A stretch of DNA of 64,000 nt, taken from NCBI RefSeq assembly GCF_002999335.1, contig NW_020312747.1:1-64000 (forward strand), in the 5' to 3' direction. A program made the translations under genes and the position numbers. This document shows, one piece after another, positions 38,211 to 47,941 of this stretch (the stretch's first letter is position 1; every line of letters starts with the position of its first letter). Under the pieces are notes generated by a model. The model ran no database searches. It saw nothing but the letters and a program-made list of their open reading frames with translations, and was not told the DNA's origin. The DNA comes from Cyclospora cayetanensis (lineage: Eukaryota > Apicomplexa > Conoidasida > Eucoccidiorida > Eimeriidae).

Positions 38211-39722
38211 CTAGAAAGTACAGAAGCTGCGTAGGGAGGGGATAGGGGGAGACCACCAAGGTTCACGATGACGGTGCAGCATTACATGGCTAAGATCTTG
38301 AGACTCGATGTGCTGCGACGGAGCAACCATCTGCGTGAGTGCCTCCGAAATCCACAAAGCCATTGTTTTCAAGTCTTCGAGATCTCCTCTTGATGCCTCC
38401 GACGCTAGTGACTCGGTAAGAACTGCGCGCGACAGACAGACAGAGAGAAACAGACATCTATTTGCTTAGCTGCCTTACCCTTGCACAAACCCGCAGGCCG
38501 GAGCCGCTCACTAACGGCACAGTGCAACACCAGGAAAAGCCTCCCTCCGGATAAGCGGCTCAAGTGACATCGCCAAGCGCTGTTTTGCACCAGCTGAGCT
38601 AGATGCCCGTCTGTCTGTCTGTCGTAAACCTCGGCGTGCGCCAGTCCGTGTTCGAGCGCGTTAGAACCAAGCGAAGAAACCTCAGCGCAGTTTTTGCCGG
38701 ATTCTGAACCAGCTACTTGCGGGATAGTACAGCGGCCTGAAGGTTTATGAAAACCCATCAAAGCCTTTCCACACGCTGCGCTTCCCAGTCGAAACAAATC
38801 TGTCGCGTTCTGTCTTACCCTTTCCAACTCCGAGCAGCACAGGCTGACTGAGAGCTGGTGGCTCCACATCGAAGACTGCGTCCGCGTCGAGGTTCTTGCA
38901 GACGTGTGTAACCCAGAATCCCTTGGTGTTTTGGCGAATATCGGCGGAAATAGCCAGTCCGAAAGCCTCGTCGAGCTTGTTTTCCTCCACTGCAGCCTTC
39001 AGACTCTCCGTGAAGTGTGCCGACATCCTGCGCTGCTCAGCAGCCTCGGAGGACGGCGCTCCAATCAAAGACGAAAACTCCTCAGAAACACCCGCGAGCC
39101 CTTCCCGCGAAGCATGAGATCGCAGCTGTGCAAATTCCGCTACGGTGCTAGACATCGCTGCAACCCGGTCCAGCAGCGCCTGCTGCTGCTGCTGCAGCTC
39201 CAGGAAGTGCTTCTGCTGCTTCTGCTGCTGCTTTGCTAGCATCTCCTTCGTATCCTCCTGCGCGTCTTGCAGTTGAACCCGAAGGTGGGCGATCGCGCTG
39301 TCAGAAGCACTAAAATTCTGTGGAAGAAGCCGCGCAAACACACTCACGCACTCACCCCCTAGAAGGTACGGACAGAGACGAGAAGCCATTCCAGATGCCT
39401 CATCACGCGAAGCACACAAACAGAGAGGCACACCAAAATACACACACAACAGCCTTCACGCCAACAGGAAGGACGCGGTAGGAGTATGCTGCCGCGGAAG
39501 CCTGCGCACGAGAAGTGTCGCTGCTGCACGGAAAAGCGGCTGCATGTCGTCAACATCGATAGCACTCCACCGGGAAGGGGCGGCACAAATCAAATGCCTC
39601 GATACTCCAACCGACACGGGAAGCAGCTGTTTCTAAATGTGACGCAGTCGCCCCCTCGAAAAGAACAGGCACGTGTATGCGCCAGCGCAGCAGGCTTCGC
39701 GTTTGCTTACACATAAACATAC

Positions 39723-39754
<32 letters not shown>

Positions 39755-41624
39755 GCATTTATACGATTGCTCATCAAGTGCTTCAACTTTTGCGGATCGA
39801 AATCCTTCGACGTGAACCTCATGCATTCGTTGAGGCATGCGATCGTACAAAGCGCGCATGCCATGCCAAACGGATGCACGGCGGGAAGGCGCTGCACATG
39901 CATGGGTGGTAATGTGGCACAGTTGCGCGATCATCGTCGGAAAAGCAGCGACAGACTTCAGACGCACCTTGTGTAGCAACTCCGACTGCGCCTTAAGATG
40001 ACTGTCTACAGTCTCAAGAAGCTTCTCGCCAGAGAATGCGTCTGCAGGTGTCTGCTGGTGCTGCACCTGCTGCAAGCGCAGGAGCTGCTGTTGTACCTGC
40101 TGAATTTGCTGTGTCATTTGAAGTAGCAGCTGCTGCATCTGATTCATCTGTTGCTGTTGTGCCTGCTGCCACTTGTGGAGGTGATGCTGCAAGGGGAGGA
40201 TTTGCTGCTGAATATGCTGCTGCAGCAGCCGTTGGTGCTCTTCCAGCAGCTGGTTCGTTCCGGTTATGTGCTGCTTCAGCTTAGTTTGCAGTTGGTTAGA
40301 CACATTACATTCCAGCTGCTGCATTTGCTGCACAACGTTCTGGTGATGTGCTGCTGCTGCAGCGAGGGAAGGCGTTCCTTGTGGCGGAGACAGCTGCGCA
40401 AAGAGCACTCCACGCCTTTCTTCCCCTTCACCTTCTCCCGCAGTGTATAGGCCCCTCAAAAGCAACAGTGCGACGCTGGAAATGCATGCTGTGGGAGTAG
40501 AAAGCAAAGGCCAGATGCTGCCTCAGCAAGGAAGGGGGGAAGGAAGGAGGGAGATTTGGATGACTGCCAAGGCAGCGACTTCAACAGGCAGCTCGTGAAG
40601 CGTGAGCGCGCGCAGAGGGAGAGAGAGAGACTCACTGCCGCAAGCTTGGCAGCTTCACACGCTTCCTGCACCGCTGTCTGCAGCTGCGAGGAGAAGAGAC
40701 GCTGTACCTCAGTCGCAATTAAGCCTGCCATGCGCTGCTGCTGCTGCAGCTGTGCCTGCTGAGGCGCGTGCTGTCGCTCCAGCGCACATGAGCTGTTAGC
40801 CTTCACTATAGTGCTCGTGCTGGCCTGTGGGAAAAGTCGCAAAAAACACAAGCAGCCACATAGAAAACTGCTCGTCGGCTTCTTGAGCCTCGGCGGAATG
40901 TGGAAGAGAGTTGCACTACCTTGTCAGAGCAGAACCGACACACCAAAGCGAGCAAACAGAGCAGTCACAGCGTACAGATATCTTCTGCGTGAGCTCTCCT
41001 ATCGCCTTCGTGATCAGAGACTCAAGAGCATCGTACGTCACAGGGTGGCTGCGACTGACAGCCAGCTCTTGAACTCCTTCGGGGCATGCGTTTGTTGCTG
41101 CAACAGCGGCATCATCCAACAGTTGCAAAGGCTGTGGCAGCAGCATCCTGGAGAAAAACTGTACGAGCAGCAAGCCAAGCAGCAGCATCCTGAATAAAGA
41201 GTCTTCGAGCAGCAAGCCAAGCAGCAGCATCCTGAATAAAGAGTCTGCGAGCAGCAAGAAAAATTGTAGCAGAGTCAGGAAGGAGCTTACGGCTTTCCTT
41301 TTCCTCAGGATATGGCCTGACTCCCACGACAGTCTGCATGCAACACAGTCGCACGAACTTGTTTCCCCTGTGTGCACTACTCTCCGCGACAAACACCCTA
41401 CGGAAGCTTCTCTCAACGCTCCTCCTGCCAAAAATATTGCTACTGTACCCGTTACAAAACTGCCAATACTCCTGCAACTGGTGTGAGGAACGCGCTCTCT
41501 GAGCGTCCATAGGAGAGCAACCCCTCCCCTCCCCCCCTTTAGCATGCCTTTTCCGTTCCTTCAAGGAGCTCTTACCTGCTCTGCGGAGCTTTCTGTGCGA
41601 TGTGAGGCGTTCGAATATACCGGG

Positions 41625-41665
<41 letters not shown>

Positions 41666-43106
41666 CTGCTGTTGTTGTTGCTGTTGTTGTTGCTGCTGCT
41701 TCCCTCCTCCTTTCTTGCGTCCTCCCCCTTGTGCCTGATGTGTTGCGGAGGCATCTGCTTTGGCTTTTCCTGCTGCAGCTTCTGATTCTGCCGTCGGAGT
41801 TGCCGTTGAAGCGGAGGCGACTTGAGGAGGCTTTTCTGCCTGCGTCTTAGGGGCAGCAGGAGACGCAGCATGCGGCGAAGCTCCGGAGAGAGCTCCTGCT
41901 GCTGCCGCTGCTGGTGGTTCTGCCGATTTGCTTTCTCTCGGCTTGCCAGAGGCGCCAGAGACACGCGCGTTGCTAGAGGAGGCCCCCCCTCCTGCAGCTG
42001 CCGAGCGAGACGGAGACACCGAAGAGGGCGACGACTCAGCCCGCTTGTCAAAATCGGGAGTCAAAGCGTCCTTGTTTGCGCTGCTGCTGCTGCCCTTGTT
42101 GCGAGCTAGCAGCAGCTGCAACAAGCCGCTAGACGTCGAATCTGCCTCCGGCAAGACGGGGGTGCCTGCGTGCTCCGCTGCCGCTGCAGCAGCAGCAGGC
42201 CCCCCTGGCAACGCAAGCAGGATAGCTGGATCTGCTGGGATTGCTGCTGCTTGAGCAGTGTTTTCTGAAGACATCACGAACTTGGCTGGAGGCGTTCCCG
42301 CATGCACAGCAGCAGCTGGCGAGGCGCCCGCGTCGAAGGAGCAGCAGTAGCTGCTGCTCCTGCCGCTACGCTGTGCGATGGTGGTCATGGCATCCTCCGC
42401 TGCAGCAGCTGCAGCAGCACCCTCTGCAGCAATGCGGGGGGGAGTGAGGGGTGTCTGCTCTGCGTTTTCCCCGTTGACAAGACCCTCATCCATCGCTGGA
42501 AGCGCATCAACTGCTGCTGGGGGTGCTGCAGCGTGGCGGAGATGCTGCCACTGCAACGCGTTTTTCAAACCCAAGTCGGCGAGCTTGCTGCACTGGACGT
42601 AGTGAACGCGCAGCAAGTGAGGCCGCTGCTGCGACTGCGGATGGAGCAGATGTCGATCCTCTTCTGCCGTAAACACGCAGTAACAGTACAAGGCAGCCTC
42701 CTCCTCCGCCTCCTGCCCCGCTGCTGCTGCCTCCATCTCGGGGGGCCCCCCCGCAGGGGCCCCCGTAAGAACGGCCGCACCCAATTTTACCAAGGGGTTT
42801 GGCAGGTGCAGCAGCAAAACTGAGGAGAGAGGCAGCTGCTGCTGCTCCTGCTCCTGCTGCTGCTCAGAAGCAGCACCAGGATGCTGCTGCTGCTCAGAAG
42901 CAGCACCAGGATGCTGCTGCTGCTCAGAAGCAGCACCAGGATGCTGCTGCTGCTCAGAAGCAGCACCAGGATGCTGCTGCTGCTGAGCATCCAAAATGCA
43001 CAGGTATGAACGTGCCTCAGGCTGTCCTCTTTCCACCGTAACACCAACAACAAGGAACCGCTGAGTTAAGTCTGTAAGAGCCCACGCGCAGAAGGCCGCA
43101 GTGTCG

Positions 43107-43150
<44 letters not shown>

Positions 43151-45898
43151 ACCCAGAACGCTCAGCTCGAGATCTTTGGGCAAGCCGAAACACAACGTCT
43201 GTTGACATGGCCCTAAGAAGTGCTGAGCCTGCGGATATTGCAGGGAGCAAGAAGCTTCCGGGAAGCAAAGGGGGAAGAGCTGTACGTAGAAAGCGCCTCT
43301 GGTGCAAACGGCTAGGAAGGGAGAGAAGCCAGCCTTTTTGTCAAGGCATCCTCCTCCGTAGAGCACCAAGAGCTGGAAGGGACTGCTCGCCTCGTCGAGG
43401 TGCTGTTTCCGCTGCTGCTGATGCTGCTGCTGCTGGCGTCGCAGCACGATGCTCGTGGGATCGCGCGTGCCAAGCGGCGAGAAAAAAGGGTTCGTTTGAG
43501 CAGACGCCTGCAGATGCTCTTCGGCTTCTGCCGCAGCAGCAGCAGCAGCAGATCTGGTAGGAAGACGCAGTGCTCCATAAGGCTCTGGAGGCAGTCGCAC
43601 CGCGGCGAGGAGCTGCGCAGCCTTGATGCCGTTCTGCTGCGTCTGGCAAGCCACACAGCAGCAGATCGCAGAGAAACTCGCTGCAGCGGCTGCCTCTTCC
43701 AAGGGCGGCAGCACAGCACAGGCGTCGAGGAGAACGGCGCCAGGAGGGAGGAGCGGCGTCATTCACGGAGCGATCTCTACCCAAGGAAAAACAAAGAGAG
43801 CAAGTGCGAGTCAGCTCCCTCTGTTGGGCAGGCGTGCGCTGCAGTTCACATCTTCGCACTCCCGGAAGACGAAGGCTGCCCCTTCCTCGACTCTAGGCGA
43901 ACAGTGGTGTGGTGAGTGCGTCTCACCTGCAGCTGCCACGCTGCTACAACCCGTCGCTTGAGCCCGACCAGCAAGCAGCCTTCTCTTGAGGCGCAGCACG
44001 CCGAATACACCTCCGGCAGCTCGCTGGGGGTGCACACGTTGAAAGGGTCGTGCAGCACTCCTTCGGCTGCGGCGGCTGCCTCTTCCAAGGGCAGCACACA
44101 GCAGCAGCAATCCGCGGCTTCTGCTTCTTCTGCCTGCAGCAGAGAAGCGTCGCAACACAGCCATCACCTCGTGTGCCGGCAGCAGTGGCACTACGCCCCC
44201 CCCAAAGTGGCGACAAGCGGCTGGAGTTTCTTTCCAAAATCAATGCGTGCGAGGCTCCACTGCTGCTCCCTGCAAACAAGTCTGCAAAAACGTCTGCAAA
44301 AAAGTCTGCGAACAAGTCTGCAAACAAGTCTGCAAAAAAGTCTGCAAACAACTCTGCAAACAACTCTGCAAACAACTCTGCAAACAAGTCTGCAAACAAG
44401 TCTGCAAACAAGTCTGCGAACAAGTCTGCCTGTGTGTCTGCTTGCCCGCGACTGCTTCGAGGCTGAAAAAAAACGGTGAAAGTACGTACACACTACACAC
44501 TACACACTCACCAAAAGCGGCTCCTTCTGAGGATCACGCCGCAGCGTCACTCCCAAGATCCTCAGCAGCGGTACAGACCACACCGCCACTCGGCGTTGCT
44601 GCACAGTGACAAAGAAGCATCCACTCCCGCCTTCTGCAGTCTCGCTCCTGTCTCTCTCCGCAGTTTCAGCAGCACCTGTACCCGCTCTCCGCTGCGTGGC
44701 AGTCGAGGGCAGCCAGAAGGCGTCCAGAAGACGCCCATGCTCGAGCTGCAGCTGCAGCTGTACGAACGGGGGAGTGGTGTCTGTTCCCCCCCCCGCAGTC
44801 GGCATGCCTGTCGAGCTGCTGCCCCCCCGCTCTGCATCTGCCGATGGAGAGCGATCCGCGGAAGGCTTAGGAGCAGGAGACTCCAGCCTCCCCTTGTAAA
44901 TGAGAACCAATCCGTGAGAGTCTCTTATCAGGAGAAACTGCGGCTTTTCTTGACCAAGCGCGAGGCCTTCTGCCACACGCGATCCTGCGACTCCCGCTGG
45001 CGGATCGGGGAGAAGAAACTTCAAAGCGAACAGACGCATGCGACAAACAAACAAAGACAGAGAGTGAGTGAGTGAGTGAAAAAAATAATGTGCATACACG
45101 CACATATATACATATATATATATACATATATACACATATATATATATATATATTCACACACATATATATATATACACACACACCACCACCACCAGAGGGA
45201 GGCAAGTCCCTCGAGCCGTAGACACCTCCATGCATGCTCTGCGTCGTGTGATGAGAGCGAATTCATCTGCCAACAGCTGCCCCTTTTTGGTGCGTGGAAA
45301 GGGAAGTGCCTCAATGATTCTGGCAAGGTTCTCGTTTTACTTGGCCTAATATCTACAGGGATCTCTTAGGGGGCCCTCTAGAAAATAAGCCAAGCAAAAC
45401 TCCAGCTGTATGTACACCTTCGGGAAGCTAGAAGCAGCCCGGAGAGGAACAGGAGCAGCAGCAGACAGACAGACAGACATCTTTTTCCTCCATCGCTTAC
45501 CCGGCAAACTGCGGCATTCTGCTGCGCCTGCTGATCCAGCACGCGAACAACCCGTACGACGCCAGGCTTCACAGCATAGGCGACGCAAGTGGCATTTGCG
45601 CCAATCGCTCTTTCCTGCGCAGCCTCCGTGCTGCTACTTGCTGCAGGCAAGAGAGCACCAGGCACGTCAGAAGGCGGCGCAGACGCGGGCAGCAGCGCTA
45701 TATCCAGCTGCGACTGCAGAAGCTCTCCCTCCGACACTGCAGAGCTCTCCCCGTCAAGCGAAGGCTGCGAAAACGAAACTTCATGCGCAGTCCCCACGAC
45801 GCAGCTTCTGCGCTCCCTCAACTGCATGAGCACCATCCTGCTACAGCCCATGCCAGCGACCTTTTCGGGGAAGTGCCAGCCTTCCGGGAGGCCTAACC
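38211..45898 (-). CDS. EDC4: EDC4/Ge-1-like scaffold of the mRNA decapping complex
   Basis: EDC4 scaffolds DCP2 decapping in P-bodies. Minus-strand exons: about 45898-45501, 45018-44512, 44133-43927, 43693-41576, 41131-40976, 40824-40636, 40393-39968, 39317-38819, 38422-38211 (TAG). From 45501 down all junctions are GT..AG and in phase, about 1,590 aa in all. The N-terminal third looks like the EDC4 WD40 region: ATCVAYAVKPGVVRVVRVLD, FLLIRDSHGLVLIYKG, CFFVTVQQRRVAVWSVPLL, GCLLVGLKRRVVAAW. A long Ser/Ala/Gln-rich linker follows with poly-Ser and poly-Gln runs. Then comes a Gln-rich coiled coil (40393-39110) and the C-terminal helical domain, with KLDEAFGLAIS, FWVTHVCKNLDADAVF and PALSQPVLL, the most diagnostic block. 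The true start codon is uncertain: ATG near 45850, or an upstream exon. Start of the 43693 exon is inferred from phase. Recognition is by remembered family pattern. Confidence 0.8.
39718..39760. repeat. TATA microsatellite in an EDC4 intron
   Basis: ATATATATATATATACATATATATATATATG-type sequence lies between the exons ending at 39968 and starting at 39317. Confidence 0.85.
41166..41268. repeat. ~45-bp tandem repeat in an EDC4 intron
   Basis: About 2.3 copies of a unit containing GAGCAGCAAGCCAAGCAGCA and CATCCTGAATAAAGAGTCT, lying next to the exon at 40976-41131. Confidence 0.85.
41625..41700. repeat. CAG/CAA run encoding poly-Gln in EDC4
   Basis: An imperfect TTG/CTG array on the plus strand. 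Read on the minus strand in the EDC4 frame it gives an almost pure run of more than 20 glutamines near the end of the large exon. Confidence 0.9.
42862..42985. repeat. 30-bp coding minisatellite in EDC4
   Basis: Four near-identical 30-base units encode the decapeptide SEQQQHPGAA on the minus strand, within the large EDC4 exon. Because the unit is a multiple of three, copy-number change keeps the frame. Confidence 0.92.
43108..43151. repeat. CTG run encoding poly-Ser in EDC4
   Basis: About 14 perfect CTG triplets on the plus strand are read as AGC (Ser) codons on the minus strand. This is a different frame of the same triplet that gives poly-Gln at 41625-41700. Confidence 0.9.
44266..44445. 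repeat. 12-bp minisatellite in an EDC4 intron
   Basis: About 14 copies of AACAAGTCTGCA with AAAAAGTCTGCA and AACAACTCTGCA variants. They lie in the intron between the exons ending at 44512 and starting at 44133. Every frame on both strands stays open, which produces spurious tetrapeptide-repeat open frames. Confidence 0.92.
45095..45185. repeat. TATA/CACA microsatellite in an EDC4 intron
   Basis: ATATATACATATATA and CACACA tracts lie just 5' (minus-strand sense) of the exon beginning at 45018. Confidence 0.88.
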
Positions 45899-47551
45899 TG
45901 TTGCGCGCGAAAAGCCACGCACACAGACACACGTACACACAACACGCACACCCTTCGTCGGCATTAGCGCCTTATATAGGGCCCCTTGTGCAACACATAC
46001 AGAGCACACACACACACTCAGAACTCTCCAAAAACCTTCAAGCAGCACATTCAAACAGGGCAGCTTCTTTGCGTCTTCCTTGCAAGTCGAGGATTCCCCC
46101 ACGCAGGCTTCCCGCAAAGCCTGCGTGGGGGAATCCTCGACTAGCAAGGAAGACGCAAAGAAGCTGCGCAAACCTGTACAGCTGGTGCGAAAAAAACGCC
46201 AACTATTCGGCCTTTATACGGAGGTCGCGATGACGCGAAGCACGCACTTTTTCACAGAATGGAAGAGCTACCGTAGGAAATTTGAATGGGAAGGCTCTGC
46301 ATCTTACCCCCTGTCATCATGGTCGTCGCTCTTCCGCATCGTGAGGCCGTTCTCCGTAGCCATTTACGTCAGGATACCACAGCCTCCCACCTGCGTGAGG
46401 GGCCTTGTACATACGGATCGAGCAGAAACCCTTTGCAGCCACTAGAACAACTAGGCAATGTTGCACGGGGTGCTCTGCGGAAATACGGCGTCGGCTCCGC
46501 AGTGCAAACTGTTTCGTCGCGTTCAGCAGGATGCAGGGAGTTACATAGGGAATCCCTTCGTGTTCAAGAGGGTCGTGAAGTAGAAAGACGGAAAATATCT
46601 CGAATTTCCTTCGAGGTCGAAAGCTTGGTCGCGCCTGCGGCTTACTTCTCGCGGAAGGCACCAGCGACTAACGGACTGCTTAGCGTCCTTTCTCTTTAAC
46701 ACCTTCGCCCACCTCAATGGAGAAACTGCGCATGCATGTGTATAAGCCAGCAGCTTCGAGCTTAGAACTGCGGACCGCCAGGGAACCGGAGCGGCGGGGA
46801 TGCGGTGTATACGGATATTTCTCGCGGTAACGCTCAAGTGCGCAGTATATACATTTCCGATTCTATGTGGTCAATGGCTTTGCGCCTCGTTCTCGCGCAA
46901 GCAGGGGCCTCTCATTAACCCCCCTAGCTACACACAGTCGCCTATGGTGCCCCTCACTCTAGGGCTTTGCGAGCAGCCTACCCAAAACTAGTTTTTTCCT
47001 TTCTTGTCTTTGCATGTTCTGGGAAGAGTGAGTTCCTGAGCGAGAAACCTTGGTAATTCTGCTCAGTTGAAGCTGCACCGGCGCGACGCTGCGTAGAGCC
47101 TGCATCTCAGACACGGCTCGACTGGCAATTCTCCTTCTTATTCTTCTTCCTCGTCCATCTTGCTACCCATCTGCGTTTTCATAATCGTTTTTATGTATTC
47201 ATCCCTTGTGGCCTTCCCTGGAGACCCGTGCGCTTCGCGTCGAATTGGTGACGATCCGCATTCGGCCCTCGGGAAATACCAAACGTATGCATGGATCAAA
47301 TATTCAACGCTTGAGACTTGCGCCTTCTGCTTTGAAGATAAAGGCCTGTTTTCCCCAGACGCAGCGTGTGCGGACACCCATTTGCGCTTTTTGCACGGAT
47401 ATGGCATTTGGTTCTGAGCGCTGTTAGAAGCTCGGAAGCGTCACCGTGTGGTGCTCAAAAGCGCTCAGCAATCTTTCTTCTTACTTAAGCCTACAACTTC
47501 TACAGTTGAGTGCGGCCTATTCTGGTGTGGACCTCATCAGATACACGGGAA
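45899..47551. other. Divergent region between EDC4 and PP1 inhibitor-3
   Basis: It holds an ACAC tract (45915-46015), a large hairpin (46061-46166) and several small open frames without family features. It may include an unrecognised first exon and the promoter of EDC4 and the promoter of the inhibitor gene. A minus-strand open stretch at 47138-47407 ends in an acidic tail and is noted under findings. Confidence 0.5.
46061..46166. repeat. 50-bp near-perfect inverted repeat (hairpin)
   Basis: Bases 46061-46110 and 46117-46166 are reverse complements with a single mismatch, around a six-base spacer (46111-46116). The left arm begins CAGCTTCTTTGCGTCTTCCT and the right arm ends with its complement. 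It sits about 160 bp upstream of the first recognised EDC4 exon, near the boundary between repeat-rich and repeat-poor sequence. Confidence 0.95.
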
Positions 47552-47941
47552 ATGGCAAGCACGACGAGGACGGAAACCGTCACACAAGCAGTGATTCACC
47601 TAGTATCCTCTGCGGCACCTCCTGCAACGTCCGAGCAGCAAAATGCAAGCATTGAGCAGCAGAAACAGGTGTCTTTTGAGGAGGGCACGGTGGACAACGA
47701 AAACTTGGGAAGGAAAAGCAGTAAAGTTTGCTGCATCTACCACAAACCCCGAGCGTTTGCAGAGAGTAGCAGTGAAAGCGACAGTAGCAGTGACGGTGAT
47801 ATTACCGAAGGGGCGCAGAAAGCTGGCAAAGTAAGGAGGCTACGAAAGTCCAAGGTCGAGAAGGAGAGTGGGAGTGGACAAAGAAACTGCTGTCATGGAT
47901 CTTCGGATATGAAGCAAGCCCAAGTGAACGCCAAGGATTGA
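47552..47941 (+). CDS. Protein phosphatase 1 inhibitor-3 (PPP1R11/YPI1 family)
   Basis: Small, largely disordered regulator that binds the catalytic subunit of PP1 and controls nuclear PP1 activity. Single exon, 129 aa, chosen start ATG 47552 (the open frame continues upstream to 47510 without needing it). Seen: a Thr/Ala/Gln-rich N-terminus, the PP1-docking RVxF-type site KQVSF, then the family core [20 protein letters not shown] and [15 protein letters not shown] with its vicinal Cys pair, an acidic Ser/Asp stretch, and a basic Lys/Arg-rich tail ending with a His/Cys segment. Length (about 125 aa) and motif order match inhibitor-3 proteins of yeast, animals and Plasmodium. Spacing to the EDC4 start is about 1.65 kb, in divergent orientation. 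Confidence 0.92.
   Translation: MASTTRTETVTQAVIHLVSSAAPPATSEQQNASIEQQKQVSFEEGTVDNENLGRKSSKVCCIYHKPRAFAESSSESDSSSDGDITEGAQKAGKVRRLRKSKVEKESGSGQRNCCHGSSDMKQAQVNAKD

Noticed and set aside
38440..38818. Additional EDC4 exon (minus-strand frame 38405-38869)
   Set aside because: Joining 38819 directly to 38422 closes the phase and gives a plausible helical C-terminus; the intervening frame includes a GACA microsatellite and looks intronic.
42787..43053. Plus-strand Ala/Gln-rich and minus-strand Ser/Leu-rich frames
   Set aside because: These are shadows of the EDC4 decapeptide repeat in other frames.
44191..44609. Cys/Lys/Gln repeat and Phe/Ala/Asp/Leu repeat proteins
   Set aside because: They are artefacts of the 12-bp array, open in all six frames.
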